From Eulemur rufifrons (Eukaryota > Chordata > Mammalia > Primates > Lemuridae), in assembly GCF_041146395.1 (NCBI RefSeq), contig NC_091010.1:52720001-52784000 (forward strand): DNA of 64,000 nt, given 5' to 3'. Below, piece after piece: positions 38,216 through 49,044 of this stretch. The notes below the pieces were generated by a model. That model was not told the DNA's origin and did not search any database. It was given only the letters and a program-made list of their open reading frames with translations. The first letter of the stretch is position 1; every line of letters starts with the position of its first letter. Both the position numbers and the translations under genes were made by a program.

Positions 38216-38420
38216 AAATGGATTCAGATTCTGCATTTGTAAGCAACACGATATAAAATCTGATGGCATGACCAACCTTATATATGTTTCATTGGGGTAA
38301 AGAGATGGGGAGATAATTGTTTATTTGTGCCTATTATGCATTAAACAAGTCTCCTAGCCTCAAATATCTTTTGCACTGGGCTATCAGTGATAAATGAAAT
38401 TCCTTAAAAGATGTATTTCA

Positions 38421-38742
38421 ATCTGGGCATCGTGGCTCACACCTGTAATCCCAGTGCTTTGGGAAGCCAGGGGTAGGAGAATTTCTTGAGGCCAGGAGTT
38501 CAAGACCAGCCTGGGCAACATAGTGAAAGCCATCTCTACAAATAATAATAATAATAATTAGTCAGGTATGGTGGTGCACACCTGCAGTCCTAGCTACTGG
38601 GAAGCTGAGGCAGAATGATCACCTGAGCCCGCAAGTTTGAGGTTACAGTGAACTATGATTGCACCACTGCACTTCAGCCTGGGTGACAGAGTGAGATCCT
38701 ATCTCTTAAAAAAAAAAAAAAAAGGAAAGAAAAGAAAAAAAG
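38421..38742 (+). mobile_element. Old Alu (AluJ-like), sense
   Basis: Dimeric Alu without the lemur-type linker. The left monomer has 'gttcaagaccagcctgggca' and 'acatagtgaaagccatctct'. The middle A-rich linker has become (AAT)n (38540-38558). The right monomer ends 'gggtgacagagtgagatcct'. The target-site duplication aagatgtatttca (38408-38420) / aagacgtatttca (38743-38755) differs by one base. The divergence fits an insertion predating lemur-specific Alus. Confidence 0.93.
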
Positions 38743-38755
38743 AAGACGTATTTCA

Positions 38756-40040
38756 TTGTGATAACTAAGGTATAATGTGTTGTTTCAATTTTCAGTGCAA
38801 ACACTATACAGTTTGCTGTGCATATTGAGTAGCCATGAGTATATTTTCTCTCTTCTCAGTTATAAAAATCAATTGATAAATGGGAAGATGCACCATTGAT
38901 AGTAAACATGACATGGAGAGCCCAGCTTAGACCAGCGGATCAAGGAGGACATTCTCTGTTGAAATGGCCTGAACTCTCACCTAGTGACAAGGTAAGAACA
39001 TGGGGGATGGTGGATTTGTTGTAGCAGGTCTAGCCTGGACCACTCACCAAATGGGAGACCCAGCCAAGAAAACCAGGTTTCTCTCTGTGTAGAGCACATA
39101 GCACAGGCAAGAAATTAAGTCAAGAGATTGGATTTACCCAGTCAGATAACTCACTTCTTTTGTAAAAACAAGAGTAAAGGGTAGAGCCAGAGAGGATGGG
39201 AACCATACCTTCATACCCCTTTTCTTATTCTTGGGATAAAAAAAAAATCAGAGTAAGCAGCACTCCCCCATGAAATCCTGTAGTCCTTTTCAACTGACAC
39301 TATATAAGAGAAGATATCAATGAACAGACACAAAGCTAGAAGTTAAAATGAGTCACTGTGGAGGGACTGGAGAGGTTCTGTGTGTGGATATCAATTGAAG
39401 AAGCTTAAACTGTGCATAGATCCGTTTGGGTGACCAGAACATAGCACGAAGGCTAGATATGACTGTGGTGTGTCTGAATGTGATACCACCTAGACGTCGC
39501 AAGTTTGAGAGGAGACCCGGAGAAATGCTGAAGATAATCTTTTCTCCTTTTGGATTTTAACTGTTGGTGTCTGACTCTAGTGTAAAAAGTAGACTAAAAA
39601 GATCATATTATATTATTAAGAAATAACAAATGCAGCTACCGTGATTTCATATATTTTTCTAAGCAGCAATTGATAGTTATTTAGTTACTTTTGTATATGG
39701 ATACTAAATATATCTGTCATAATAAAGCAATGAGTAGCTAATCTGGCAGTTAATAATTTTCAAGGCATTCAATGTAATATTGTTAATATATTGGCTACTT
39801 TGGGTGACAGGGTACCCAGGATATAACATGTCATTCCCTAGTTTTTCATTGTTAGTTTGTGATAATTAATTGCAACCAAGTACAAAACTTACAATGAAAT
39901 ATTCCAATGTTGTTTATAATAATGCCAGTAGAAACAAGTTAAGTTGGTATTGTAGATGCCATTAAACATTATTCAGATAGGAAATGAAAACTGTTGTGAA
40001 TGTAGGAGGTCCAATTTGCTTTGAGCTTCCCTTTTCAGAT
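38756..40040. other. Unassigned stretch with exon-like boundaries
   Basis: No repeat recognised. Positions 38860-38991 have a good acceptor (tattttctctcttctcag) and donor (acaag|gtaaga), but all three forward frames contain stops. It is a non-coding exon candidate at best. Confidence 0.35.
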
Positions 40041-40046
40041 AAGATT

Positions 40047-40422
40047 TTTTTATTGGAATCTCGCTATCCCTTCCAAAATTCATAGGTTGAAACTTAACCC
40101 GCAAGGTCATAGTTTTAAGGAGTGGGGCTCTTGGGAGGTGATTAGGCCACGAATACTCTGCCTTTATGGATGGGATTGATGCCTTATAAAAGAGCTTAAG
40201 GGAAAGCGTTAGTTCCTTTTGCCCTTCCACCTTTTGCCACGTGGGGACACAGCATTTGTCTTCTCTGGAGGGTGCAACAACGGGGTGCCCTCTTGGAAGC
40301 AGAGAGTCCTCACCAGCCTCCAGAACTACCCAGACTCCAGAACTGTGAGAAATACACTTTTATTCTTTATGAATTACCCAGTCTTTGGTATTTTCTTATG
40401 GCAGTAGAAACATACTAAGATA
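40047..40422 (+). mobile_element. MST-type MaLR LTR, sense
   Basis: Solo LTR matching the MSTD-like consensus: 'ccttccaaaattcataggtt', 'cacgtggggacacagcattt', 'ctctggagggtgcaacaacg', 'ccagaactgtgagaaataca' and 'gaattacccagtctttggta'. It ends near 'catactaagata'. No internal region adjoins it. Confidence 0.85.
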
Positions 40423-40454
40423 ATTCTGCAGTCTCAACTGGTGAATCATCTCAC

Positions 40455-40458
<4 letters not shown>

Positions 40459-40488
<30 letters not shown>
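40459..40488. repeat. (TA)n microsatellite at an L1 tail
   Basis: About 15 TA units at the 3' side of the minus-strand L1, overlapping the left target-site duplication (tcactaaatat, 40451-40461). It probably grew out of the L1 tail. Confidence 0.9.
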
Positions 40489-40490
<2 letters not shown>

Positions 40491-42184
40491 ATTACAAAGG
40501 CTTTGTCCTTTATTTTATTTATTTATTTTTTATTTCAGCTTATTATGGGGGTAAAAAGTTCAGGTTATATATATTACCCATGTACCGCCCATCCCCCCGA
40601 GTCAGAGCTTCAAGCGTGTCCATTCCGCAGACGGTGCACATTGTACTCATCATGTAGTTATACCCCATCCCCTGCCCCCACCCCCATCCCCCCGAGTCAG
40701 CACATTCAAGCGTGACCATTCCCCAGACGGTGTACAACGCACTCGCACTCATCATGTAGGTATACACCCATCCCCTCCCCCCACCCCCCACCTCAGTCTG
40801 ATACCCAATTGGTGTCATTCCCAAATCTGCATTTAGGTGATGATCAGGGAAACCAATTTGCTGGTGAGTACATGTGGTGCTTGTTTTTCCATTCTTGGGA
40901 TACTTCACTTAATAGAATGAGTTCCAACTCTCTCCAGGAGAACAAAAGGGATTCTATATCACCGTTATTTCTTATCGCTGAGTAATACTGCATGGTATAC
41001 ATATGCCACAATTTACTAATCCATTCATGAATTGATGGGCATTTGGGTTGTTTCCACATCTTTGCAATTGTGAATTGTGCCGCTATAAACATTCGGGTAC
41101 AGGTGTCTTTGTCATAGAATGACTTTTGTTCCTTTGGGTATGTGCCCAATAATGGGATTGCTGGATCGAATGGTAGGTCTACTTGAATCTGTTTAAGGAA
41201 TCTCCATAATGCTTTCCACAGGGGTTGCACTAGTTTGCAGTCCCACCAGCAGTGTATGAGTGTTTCTGTCTCTCCGCATCCACGCCAACATGTGTTGTTT
41301 TAGGACTTTTTGATAAAGGCCATTCTCACTGGAATTAAGTGATACCTCATTGTGGTTTTGATTTGCATTTCCCTGATGATTAGGGATGTTGAGCATTTTT
41401 TCATATGTTTGTTAGCCATTCTTATATCTTCTTTTGAAAAATTTCTATTCATGTCATTTGCCCACTTTTTGATAGGGTTGATTTTTTCTTCCTGATTTTC
41501 CTGAGTTCTAAATAGATTCTTGTTATCAGTCCTTTATCTGATGTGTAGTATGCGAAAATTTTTTCCCATTCTGTAGGTGGTCTGTTTATTCTCGTGACTG
41601 TTTCTTTGGCTGTGCAGAAGCTTTTTAATTTGATCAGGTCCCATTCATTTATTTTTGTTGTTGCTGTGATTGCCTTCATAAATCTTTGCCTAGGCCAATG
41701 TCTGTAAGAGTTTTTCCTACATTTTCTTCTAGAATTCTAATCATTTCACATCTAAGGTTTAAGTCTGTTATCCACTGTGATTTGATTTTTGTGAGAGGTG
41801 AAAGCTGTGGGTCCTGTTTCAGTCTTTTACATGTGGCTATCCAATTTTCCCAGCACCATTTATTGAGTAAGGATTCTTGTCCCCAGGGTATGTTTTTGTC
41901 TTGTTTGTCAAAGATTAGATGGCTATATGAGGATGGTTTTATATTTGGATTTTCTGTTCTGTTCCACTGGTCTGTGTCCCTGCACTTGTGCCAATACCAA
42001 GCAGTTTTAAGAACCTATGGAATCAGAGAAGACCCCGTATAGCAAAAGCAATTTTAAGCAATAAAAACAAAATGGGAGGTATTAATTTGCCAGACTTCAA
42101 ACTATACTACAAGGCTGTGGTTCTTAAAACTGCTTGGTATTGGCACAAGTGCAGGGACACAGACCAGTGGAACAGAACAGAAAA
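40462..42184 (-). mobile_element. Young 5'-inverted L1 (twin-primed), minus strand
   Basis: Minus-strand L1: a tail on the left, a G-rich 3' UTR (40550-40800), then ORF2 C-terminus. The frame at 40844-41230 reads LWKALWRFLKQIQVDLPFDP and FYDKDTCTRMFIAAQFTIAK, and 41449-41679 reads more upstream ORF2. At about 42016 orientation flips: 42016-42184 is upstream ORF2 in plus orientation ([40 protein letters not shown]). The direct repeat tcactaaatat (40451-40461 and 42185-42195) is the target-site duplication. A perfect 67-bp segment is duplicated in inverted orientation at the junction. Its intactness indicates a young insertion of a lemur L1 lineage. Confidence 0.93.
40591..40790 (-). repeat. 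95-bp tandem duplication in L1 3' UTR, G-rich on minus strand
   Basis: 'atccccccgagtcag' at 40591 recurs at 40686, and the following sequence ('ttcaagcgtg', 'ccattcc', 'cagacggtg', 'catcatgtag', 'catcccct') repeats in order. This gives two diverged copies with a period of 95 bp. Each copy ends in a C-rich run on the plus strand (40662-40697 and 40766-40792), which is G-rich in the L1 sense strand and has several runs of at least three Gs. Confidence 0.85.
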
Positions 42185-42185
42185 T
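41949..42185. repeat. Perfect 67-bp inverted repeat at L1 inversion junction
   Basis: Arms 41949-42015 and 42119-42185 are exact reverse complements over 67 bp, separated by 103 bp. Both are copies of the same ORF2 segment made by the two priming events. The last base overlaps the target-site duplication. Confidence 0.95.
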
Positions 42186-42195
42186 CACTAAATAT

Positions 42196-42945
42196 TTTTA
42201 ACCATTAGGTGCTACGTAGAGATTTTTCTTTTAGAAATTTATATGCATTGATTATTTTGAAATTATATATTAATTAAGGCCAATTGGTGTTTTTTTATCA
42301 GATTAGCACTGTTACGCCTTTACTCAAAAACATTTGTGTACACATTTGATGAACTCTTTTGGCAGGAATGATAATTTCAAATGACAGTGTATGAATGGAT
42401 TAATGTGGCCACTCCACACACTTATAATAGTGTATTTTGGCATTTACAAGCTAGCAAGCATTAAGACCTGTGAGCTCTTCATTCTCTTTTCTTTGATTTA
42501 TGTGGACAACACTTGGAAACTCAAAATAGGTATATGTGCTTTATATGCCCAATTAAATAGAGAGGTGAGGTGGGAACATTTTCTATTCTTTTGCTATATG
42601 ACTACTAAATGTTCATGTCATAAAAAGGCACTGGTTAAAACCATTTTATTTTTACAGGTTCTGTATGTTAGTGAGTTTGGACTCTTTTTTTATCTTTTTT
42701 TTTCTTTTGTTTATCTATGACTTCTGACACAGACAAATTAGAGGGTTGGTAAGCAAACAGAACCAGAATGTCAGATTTTTTAAGATCCTTGGAAACAAGC
42801 TGGTTCTCAGGTTATAAAACCCTCTGATTGTTTCAAGGTGACTCAGTTAGGAGTAGAGTAGAATTTAGGACTGAGTTTCCCTGGACTCTGAGGTATTTCC
42901 TTTATATAGCTCTTTTAGTATATTTACCAAAACTCAAATGAGGGG
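42196..42945. other. Unassigned non-coding stretch
   Basis: AT-rich. The 109-codon frame at 42391-42720 is Leu/Phe-rich at its end because of T runs and has no recognisable domain. No repeat family assigned. Confidence 0.5.
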
Positions 42946-44200
42946 AACATCGCTTAATTTATGTAACCAGCGCCTATTATGTGGCAAGAACCGTGCTATT
43001 GCCCTGCAACACAGCTGTGAGCATGACAGATGTGAGCCCTGACTTTGGAATAAGACATTAAGACACCAAACATTACTATAAAAGCAGTAGGAATCTATTG
43101 AAGGATTGGAAGCCAAAGTTTGACAGTTATATATTATTAGACTCCTGCTGCCTGCCTGGAGGATTGAATAGGTGAACAAGAGCATAGTCAGAGAGTATGA
43201 CAAAAGATGAACCAGAGTTATGATGTAAGAGATGGAAACGTGTTTGGGATATATATTTAGAAGAGTGAAACCATAATTTGGTGTTTACTTGGAAACGGAG
43301 GAATTTAGAGAGGAGTCCAAGGTAACTTCTCAGTTTCCGAATTGAGTGGCTTTGTTGATGGTGTCCATTTTCACTGTGGGGAAAAAGAATGTGTTCAGTT
43401 CCGGCAATACACTCGGAGAGAGATGTCCAATTAGCAATGGGATGTGAGAGTTTTGGCATAAGCTGTGGAATCATTAGAATATGGGTAGTTAATGAAGCTG
43501 TAATATTAGAAGTGTTCACCAATGGATTAACTATGGAATGCAAAGGAAAGAGGTTCAGGGAATAATAAGAAAGGGGTAGGAAAATGAAGAACAAAGGCTG
43601 AAAATCCTGCAGAGGAGACTGGACACTGGGCACAGATTAAGGGGGAAAAAGCTAAATGGTCAGTTTATGAAAGAGAGAAGAGTCAACAGTGGTAAGGAAT
43701 GTCATAAGATAAGAAGGATAAGGGCCGAAAAGAGGGCACTGAGTTTTGGCAAGAAGTTATTTTTGACTAAGGAGTGAGAAGTTTCTGTGACGTTATGGAC
43801 GGAAGAAGCTGGATTATAGTGGGTTGAAAAATACATGGCTACAACAGATGGACCGTTTTTTCAAGAACTTCCTATTTGAAGTGCAGTAGAGAAATAAGGC
43901 TATAGAGGGGCTATGAGATCTTTGGAATGCATTTTAACTATCTAAAAGAATATTTAGATAAATGGATGAAGATAAAGCAGTGGAGAGGCAACCAAGCAAA
44001 GTCCCAGAAAGGGCAGGTGGAGAAGATTTTAAACTCGTAGATGGAATGATTAGCTTTGGAAAGAAAATGGACACATTTTTTCTGAAATCAGACAGAAAGA
44101 GGAGAAGATGTGTGCTGATGGAGGCCATCTTAAGGATGCTGTACTATTATGTTGACATTTTTAAAGACTTCTATTTTCTTCTGAGATTTGGGGCTAGCAG
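42945..44200 (-). mobile_element. L2 LINE relic, antisense, long
   Basis: Extended antisense L2: 'ccagcgcctattatgtggca' at the 3' end of L2, 'gagaggagtccaaggtaact', 'gagagagatgtccaattagc' and later 'gtggagaggcaaccaagcaa'. The 168-codon minus-strand frame at 43127-43633 lies inside this relic and has no conserved reverse-transcriptase motif that I can see, so I do not call it a gene. Confidence 0.65.
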
Positions 44201-45388
44201 CAGGTAGTGATAATGGGTCACAATTTACACAAGGGACTTCCTGTGGAAAGCACAGTGCCACATATATTATCCCTCAGTCCTTTCCCTGTATGTAATTTCA
44301 CACACCAACCAACATCAATTCTGCAAAGAAGAAGATTGCCACAGCCAGCGATAAGTGCCAGACCTATCATTGAGAATCCTTCTGATTGGTTTGATAATAA
44401 ACATATTAGACATCTTCATAAATGCAAGGCCAATGCATAGATCTAATCTCATCTTCCTCTGCAGAGTTTTATGCTTAAGACCATGTTGAAGGTGGACCTT
44501 CTTCTCTTTCCTTAAACTTTTCGATTCAGAGATTTTATCCATAAAATGGGGAAAACAATATAAACCATGCAGAGAGATTGTGAAGATCAAATTAGAAAAT
44601 ATATGGAAAAGTCTAGTAAGGACACTTCAGTTACAAGAAAATGAAACCTAACAGCAACTACCTTAAATTAAAAAGGAAATACACAATTAGGGGATGAGGC
44701 TATCTCGTGGAATTCAAGGATAGGAAATTTACCAGCCTTGGGGTCAACTGGACCCAGGGACTTCACCACCCCCAGTATTCTCTCCTTGTCTCTTGACTCT
44801 GACTGCCTATCCACAGCTACTTTATTTCTTCCGTCCATTTTCATGTAAAATTTCTCCTTCCATTTTTCTGGTTCTTGTACAGAAAATGTGGTCACCAGTG
44901 ATTCCAGATCTTTGTTATTTTTCCCCTGGACATTGGAACCACAAGAAAACTATTTTTTCAGTACAAAAATGATGAAAAAAATAATATAGTTTGCTTTTAG
45001 TGTCTAACCTGAATCAACCAAGTGTGAGCAAGTGTTCAGAATAACATGCTGCAAACTTGTGCTTACTCTATGGTAGGCATGAAGTTGAGAGTGGGGGCTA
45101 TTTTCCACAAAAGTGCAAATTTGAACAAAAGAAACAAGCTATTAATATATAAATAATGATGGCCCATATCAGTAGATGATATTGGTGCAATCATATTTAA
45201 ATAATTTGCTATTAGAATCACACACATTGTATTAATAATCTATTATCCTCTGGTTCCTGTGCTCTCCTGGATTGTTTTTGTTCTCAGTGTTAAATAAAAT
45301 GGACCTCCCCCATGTCCTATTTCTTTTATATTTTATACTAGGGTACTGAAAGTGCCCTTTCCTGCTATATAATTGGCTAATTCCATAA

Positions 45389-45390
<2 letters not shown>
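44200..45390. other. Mostly unassigned stretch with possible MIR pieces
   Basis: A MIR-like sense fragment is possible at 44525-44620 ('ttatccataaaatggggaaa'). Otherwise no assignment can be supported. Confidence 0.4.

Positions 45391-45420
<30 letters not shown>
45391..45420. repeat. (TC)15 microsatellite
   Basis: Uninterrupted TC run, a pure polypyrimidine/polypurine mirror tract. It creates repetitive Ser-Leu (plus) and Arg-Glu (minus) frames that are not proteins. Confidence 0.97.
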
Positions 45421-45422
<2 letters not shown>

Positions 45423-45809
45423 CCACCAGACACACGCCAAATACGCAGCATCCCTCCCCCTCCCACCCACTTTTCTGTATTCTCCTCTGATTAACAACTG
45501 TCCTTCTCACATTCTTCTCCCACTGGCTGGGGTGTTCTTGGAACTCCTGCTAAGAAGTGTTATTCTGAAGGACACCAAATTATCCATAAAGGTAAAAAGA
45601 TCACTGTGACTCTCTAGCCGGCAGGAAATTCAAGAAATTCTGCCACTTGCATCTTTAATTAAAAATATAAAAGAGATTAAGTATAATTCAGAAGCAATAA
45701 TAAATTATACAGCATTTTTGCATACATGGTCTTAACTAAACATTTTGTTGCTCAGGTATACTAAGCTCATTCTCTCTTATAAGTCTTTGCAATTTGTGTT
45801 GACTTGAAC
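45421..45809. other. Unassigned non-coding stretch
   Basis: Nothing recognised. Confidence 0.5.
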
Positions 45810-46095
45810 TTGGAATATTGTCTCCCCAAAGCTTAGTACGGCTCCTTCCCTCATGCTTTCAGGTTTCTGTCTCGCTTCTTCTGAGACAACTCTTTTTGAT
45901 TAGAGAGAACCTGTGGGCATTGCCTGTCCCATTAATTTTTCCTTATTGGACTTCCCCACTAGAATATAAGTTCCAGGAGGCCAATGTTCTTGTCTGTTTG
46001 TTTATTATTGTATCCCCAGCACTTAGAAAAGTTCCTGACACATAGAAGCATTCAAAAATATTTTTGAAGACATGTAAAGATAAATGAATAAATCA
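45810..46095 (+). mobile_element. L2 LINE 3' end relic, sense
   Basis: Clear L2 terminal sequence: 'ccccactagaatataagttc', 'caggaggccaatgttcttgt', 'tattgtatccccagcactta', 'agttcctgacacatagaagc', and a terminal 'gataaatgaat'. Confidence 0.85.
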
Positions 46096-46379
46096 ATCAG
46101 GGCCTTTCAGAAACAATGTAAAGAAAAAATAGGGATGAAAATCCTGATTGTATAGCAAAATAACCTACATTCAAAGAGGTTTTGTGACAAACCTGATATC
46201 ATACCATGGATAAGAACTGAGCAAGGAACAAGCAGTGATCATATACTGTTTTTCCTTTCATATAGCACACATTGCAAACACAGTCTCAGTGAAGCCTCAC
46301 TGGAACTCCACAGTAAGCATGTAAAGAAAATTGGATTGGTATATGGGCTTGTGAGTCACAGAAACAGGAGCATGACCAC

Positions 46380-46540
46380 ACACTGGTTACCTAACTTCGC
46401 AGTGGGTGCCCTCCTGAAATGGTACTACTAGTAATATCTATCTCATAGACTACTTGCAAGGCATAAGTAAACCAATGGATGTAAAATGGTTAACTCGATA
46501 ATAGTCCATGGAAAGACTTCAGAAATATTAACTATTACTA
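46380..46540 (+). mobile_element. MIR SINE relic, sense
   Basis: 3' half of MIR: 'taatatctatctcatagact', 'acttgcaaggcataagtaaa', then 'attaactattactatcc'. Confidence 0.65.
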
Positions 46541-46544
46541 TCCT

Positions 46545-48460
46545 AGGATATGGATGGGAGAACCAAGCCTCTGCTTTCTGAATGGCACCCAAAGAGGGAT
46601 CTGATAGGCCTAAGAAAAAAAATATGCATTCCTGTATATTGTTCTTGGCAAGAAAATGACCTTGTAGTGGGATAGGGGATAGAAAACATCACTTCAACCT
46701 CGCTAGGGCCAGAAAAATAAAATGATAAAACATATGTCCTGCTGCCTCCAAGGCAGGGCTCACTTCTGATCAAGTATCCTCCAGAAATGGTTCCTATTTG
46801 GGAAGGTGTATTGCTTGCCTATATGGAGGCTTTGTGCAAATTAGAAAAGGACACTTTCTCTAGGAGAACGATAATTAGAAAACCCTGCCCCTCTACTGTG
46901 AAAAAATCCCCATGGTAACCACCTTGGGGAGCAGGAAGCAAAGGCTCCTAGCTCAATAAGAAGAGTGAGCATGGTCTAAATTTCAGCTCTGCTATCTCTG
47001 TGCTCAGGGAGGCTTTATACAGCATCCGATGGTGGAGCAGTGCTTAGAGCTGGCGTCACCCCGTGGGCCCAGCCTACAATCCGCAGCACTATATTCTGGG
47101 AAACCACCCCACCCAGTGCTTCTGAAAAATCAGTTTATGGCAGAGAAGGATGAAAACAGGGATTGTGAGTTTATTCCGCTGCAGACTGTAACTTCTCCAG
47201 TTTCCTCTTAGACACTCTGGAATCTGGGGAGAGAGGTCGGCTTTGTTTCAACAGATAGTATTTTTCCGAATACCTGTAGAGATCAAAGCCATTCTTCCCT
47301 TCCAGATTATGTGGAGCCTAGTTAACTTGTTTTATTATTTTCTTTTCTGCAAGAGATGGGAAGCTCTTGTTGGGATAAAGGGTTTGCCCTCCGGGTGCTT
47401 TTTCATTTTCCTGTAAACATTCCCACCTTCTTAGTTTTGCACCTGCAGGTCAAGGGAATGATTTTGGAGCATTATCTGTTCTGCCAGGAAATTGTGACTA
47501 AATTGGGACAAGACCTACAGCTTCTGCATATGTACTACTGTTTTCTGATATCTTTGGGGAATTTGAAAAAAAATTTAGTCTAATTTTCTACACTCTAACT
47601 CAGGTTGGCATGATGTGTAATGTTTCTGCTCCTGCTCAAGAAGCTCTGTGGCTGTTCTGTTCCCAATTATTAAAATATCCAGTGTAAGCTCTCTAGAGGG
47701 ATATCTAGGTTCTCCTTTGTTTATTCTACACAGTTCACCATTATTTTTCTCCTTTTCAGAAAACTCTCTTTTCTAGGCAGTCTGGTCTCTTCATTACCAG
47801 ACCTCTTTGTCAAAATTATTTCATTTCTTCTGTACTTTAAAAACTAAATTTAGTTAGTGATAGCAAATACTAAATGAATATTTGCTGTGAAAAAAAAAAA
47901 TGTTAAAACATGAGAGTGCCTATGTGGCAGAGACTGACTGGCTGGACACCAAGTCTACTTTGTTGAGAATTAGTTTCAAGGTCCACTGGCCTTCCGTTTA
48001 ATTCACTCCACGTAAAGCAACTTCTAGGCAGTGGCACGGAGGAGTGGGTGTGCTCCCTCCATTTCCTCTCTTTCTCCATCTGCCAGCTGGAGGGTGACAG
48101 GATAATTTGCAAATCGTATGTTGAACTTGGTGGGACCATAACCTGGTTAGCCAGGATCTCTGAGCTACCACTTTCAGAAGAGCCACTTGGGAGAGCTCCA
48201 CAATCGAGAACATCTAAGTTGGACTTTTCATGTGGAATGTAGGAGAGATCAGCCTTCACTGTTCTAGGGCTCTGAGATTTGGGTGCTGTTTACTGTAGAG
48301 ATAGGCTATTCCACATATTGCAAGTTATTTCAAGGTTAAGAGTGTGAATTGATACTGTGTCTCTTTTATCCTTAATTAACTGGGGGGAAAAAAAAAAGCT
48401 ATCCCTGTAAGAGTAATTAGCAATAACAATCCAATAAGGAGAGAGGTACAGAATAATGCA
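46545..48460. other. Unassigned non-coding stretch
   Basis: No repeat or gene recognised. The 118-codon minus frame at 47903-48259 has no recognisable domain. GC content is slightly higher at 47020-47120 and 48000-48200. Confidence 0.45.
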
Positions 48461-48462
48461 AG

Positions 48463-48655
48463 AGCTCTCAAACTTGTCTGGTTATTGGAATTTCCTAGGT
48501 AACATAAAAAAATAAGGATGCCTGGATCCCACCCCAGAACTATTAAATCAGTTTTACTGATTTAGACCTAGGGATAGGACCTAGGAATTAGCATTGAAAA
48601 AATAAACTCTCAAATGAGTCGTCTAACATGCATCTGAGATTGAGAACTGCATGTG
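48463..48655 (+). mobile_element. MER5-type hAT-Charlie MITE
   Basis: 'gagctctcaaacttgtctgg', 'tggaatttcctaggtaacat', 'cctggatcccaccccagaac', 'tattaaatcagttttactga' and the terminal 'gagattgagaactgcatg' match the MER5A/B consensus from one inverted end to the other. Non-coding DNA transposon relic. Confidence 0.8.
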
Positions 48656-48659
48656 ATAG

Positions 48660-49000
48660 TTTTCAAAAACAGATGGCACATGAAAGAAACAGATGACGGT
48701 AGCGTGAAGCAGGGGCCACCGTGAGACTTTTCTTCTTCCTGGATCCCACCACCAGTCTTTGCATGTGTACAACATTCTGAAGATTCCTACTAATGCACCC
48801 AGTTGGGAAAGAAACATGACTAATATTTGTAAGTTTCACCTTTATTTTTTATTTTTTTGAATTAAGAGAATTGCAAGCCAGTGAAAAAAGGAACAAACAG
48901 GCTGCCTCTGGCAAAGGCTGAGACTTCGTGGTGACAAAATTAGATGTGGAACTGATGTAATTTCCGTGGGTTCCCTCTATCAAGGAAAGCTATGGAGAGA
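48660..49000. other. Unassigned non-coding stretch
   Basis: Nothing recognised. Confidence 0.5.
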
Positions 49001-49044
49001 AAAAAGAAAGAAAGAAAATAAAAGAAAGAAGTAAAGAAAGAAAT
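49001..49044. repeat. (AAAG)n low-complexity tract
   Basis: Imperfect AAAG/AAAAG units, purine only. Confidence 0.85.

Noticed and set aside
40591..40790. CRISPR-like or satellite array
   Set aside because: Only two diverged copies, with a period of 95 bp and no spacers. It is a tandem duplication in an L1 3' UTR of a eukaryotic genome.
43127..43633. 168-codon minus-strand open frame
   Set aside because: It lies inside an antisense L2 relic, shows no conserved reverse-transcriptase motifs or other domain, and its composition is that of chance translation.
45373..45609. Frame with a repeated Ser-Leu stretch resembling a signal peptide
   Set aside because: The repeat is translation of the (TC)15 microsatellite.
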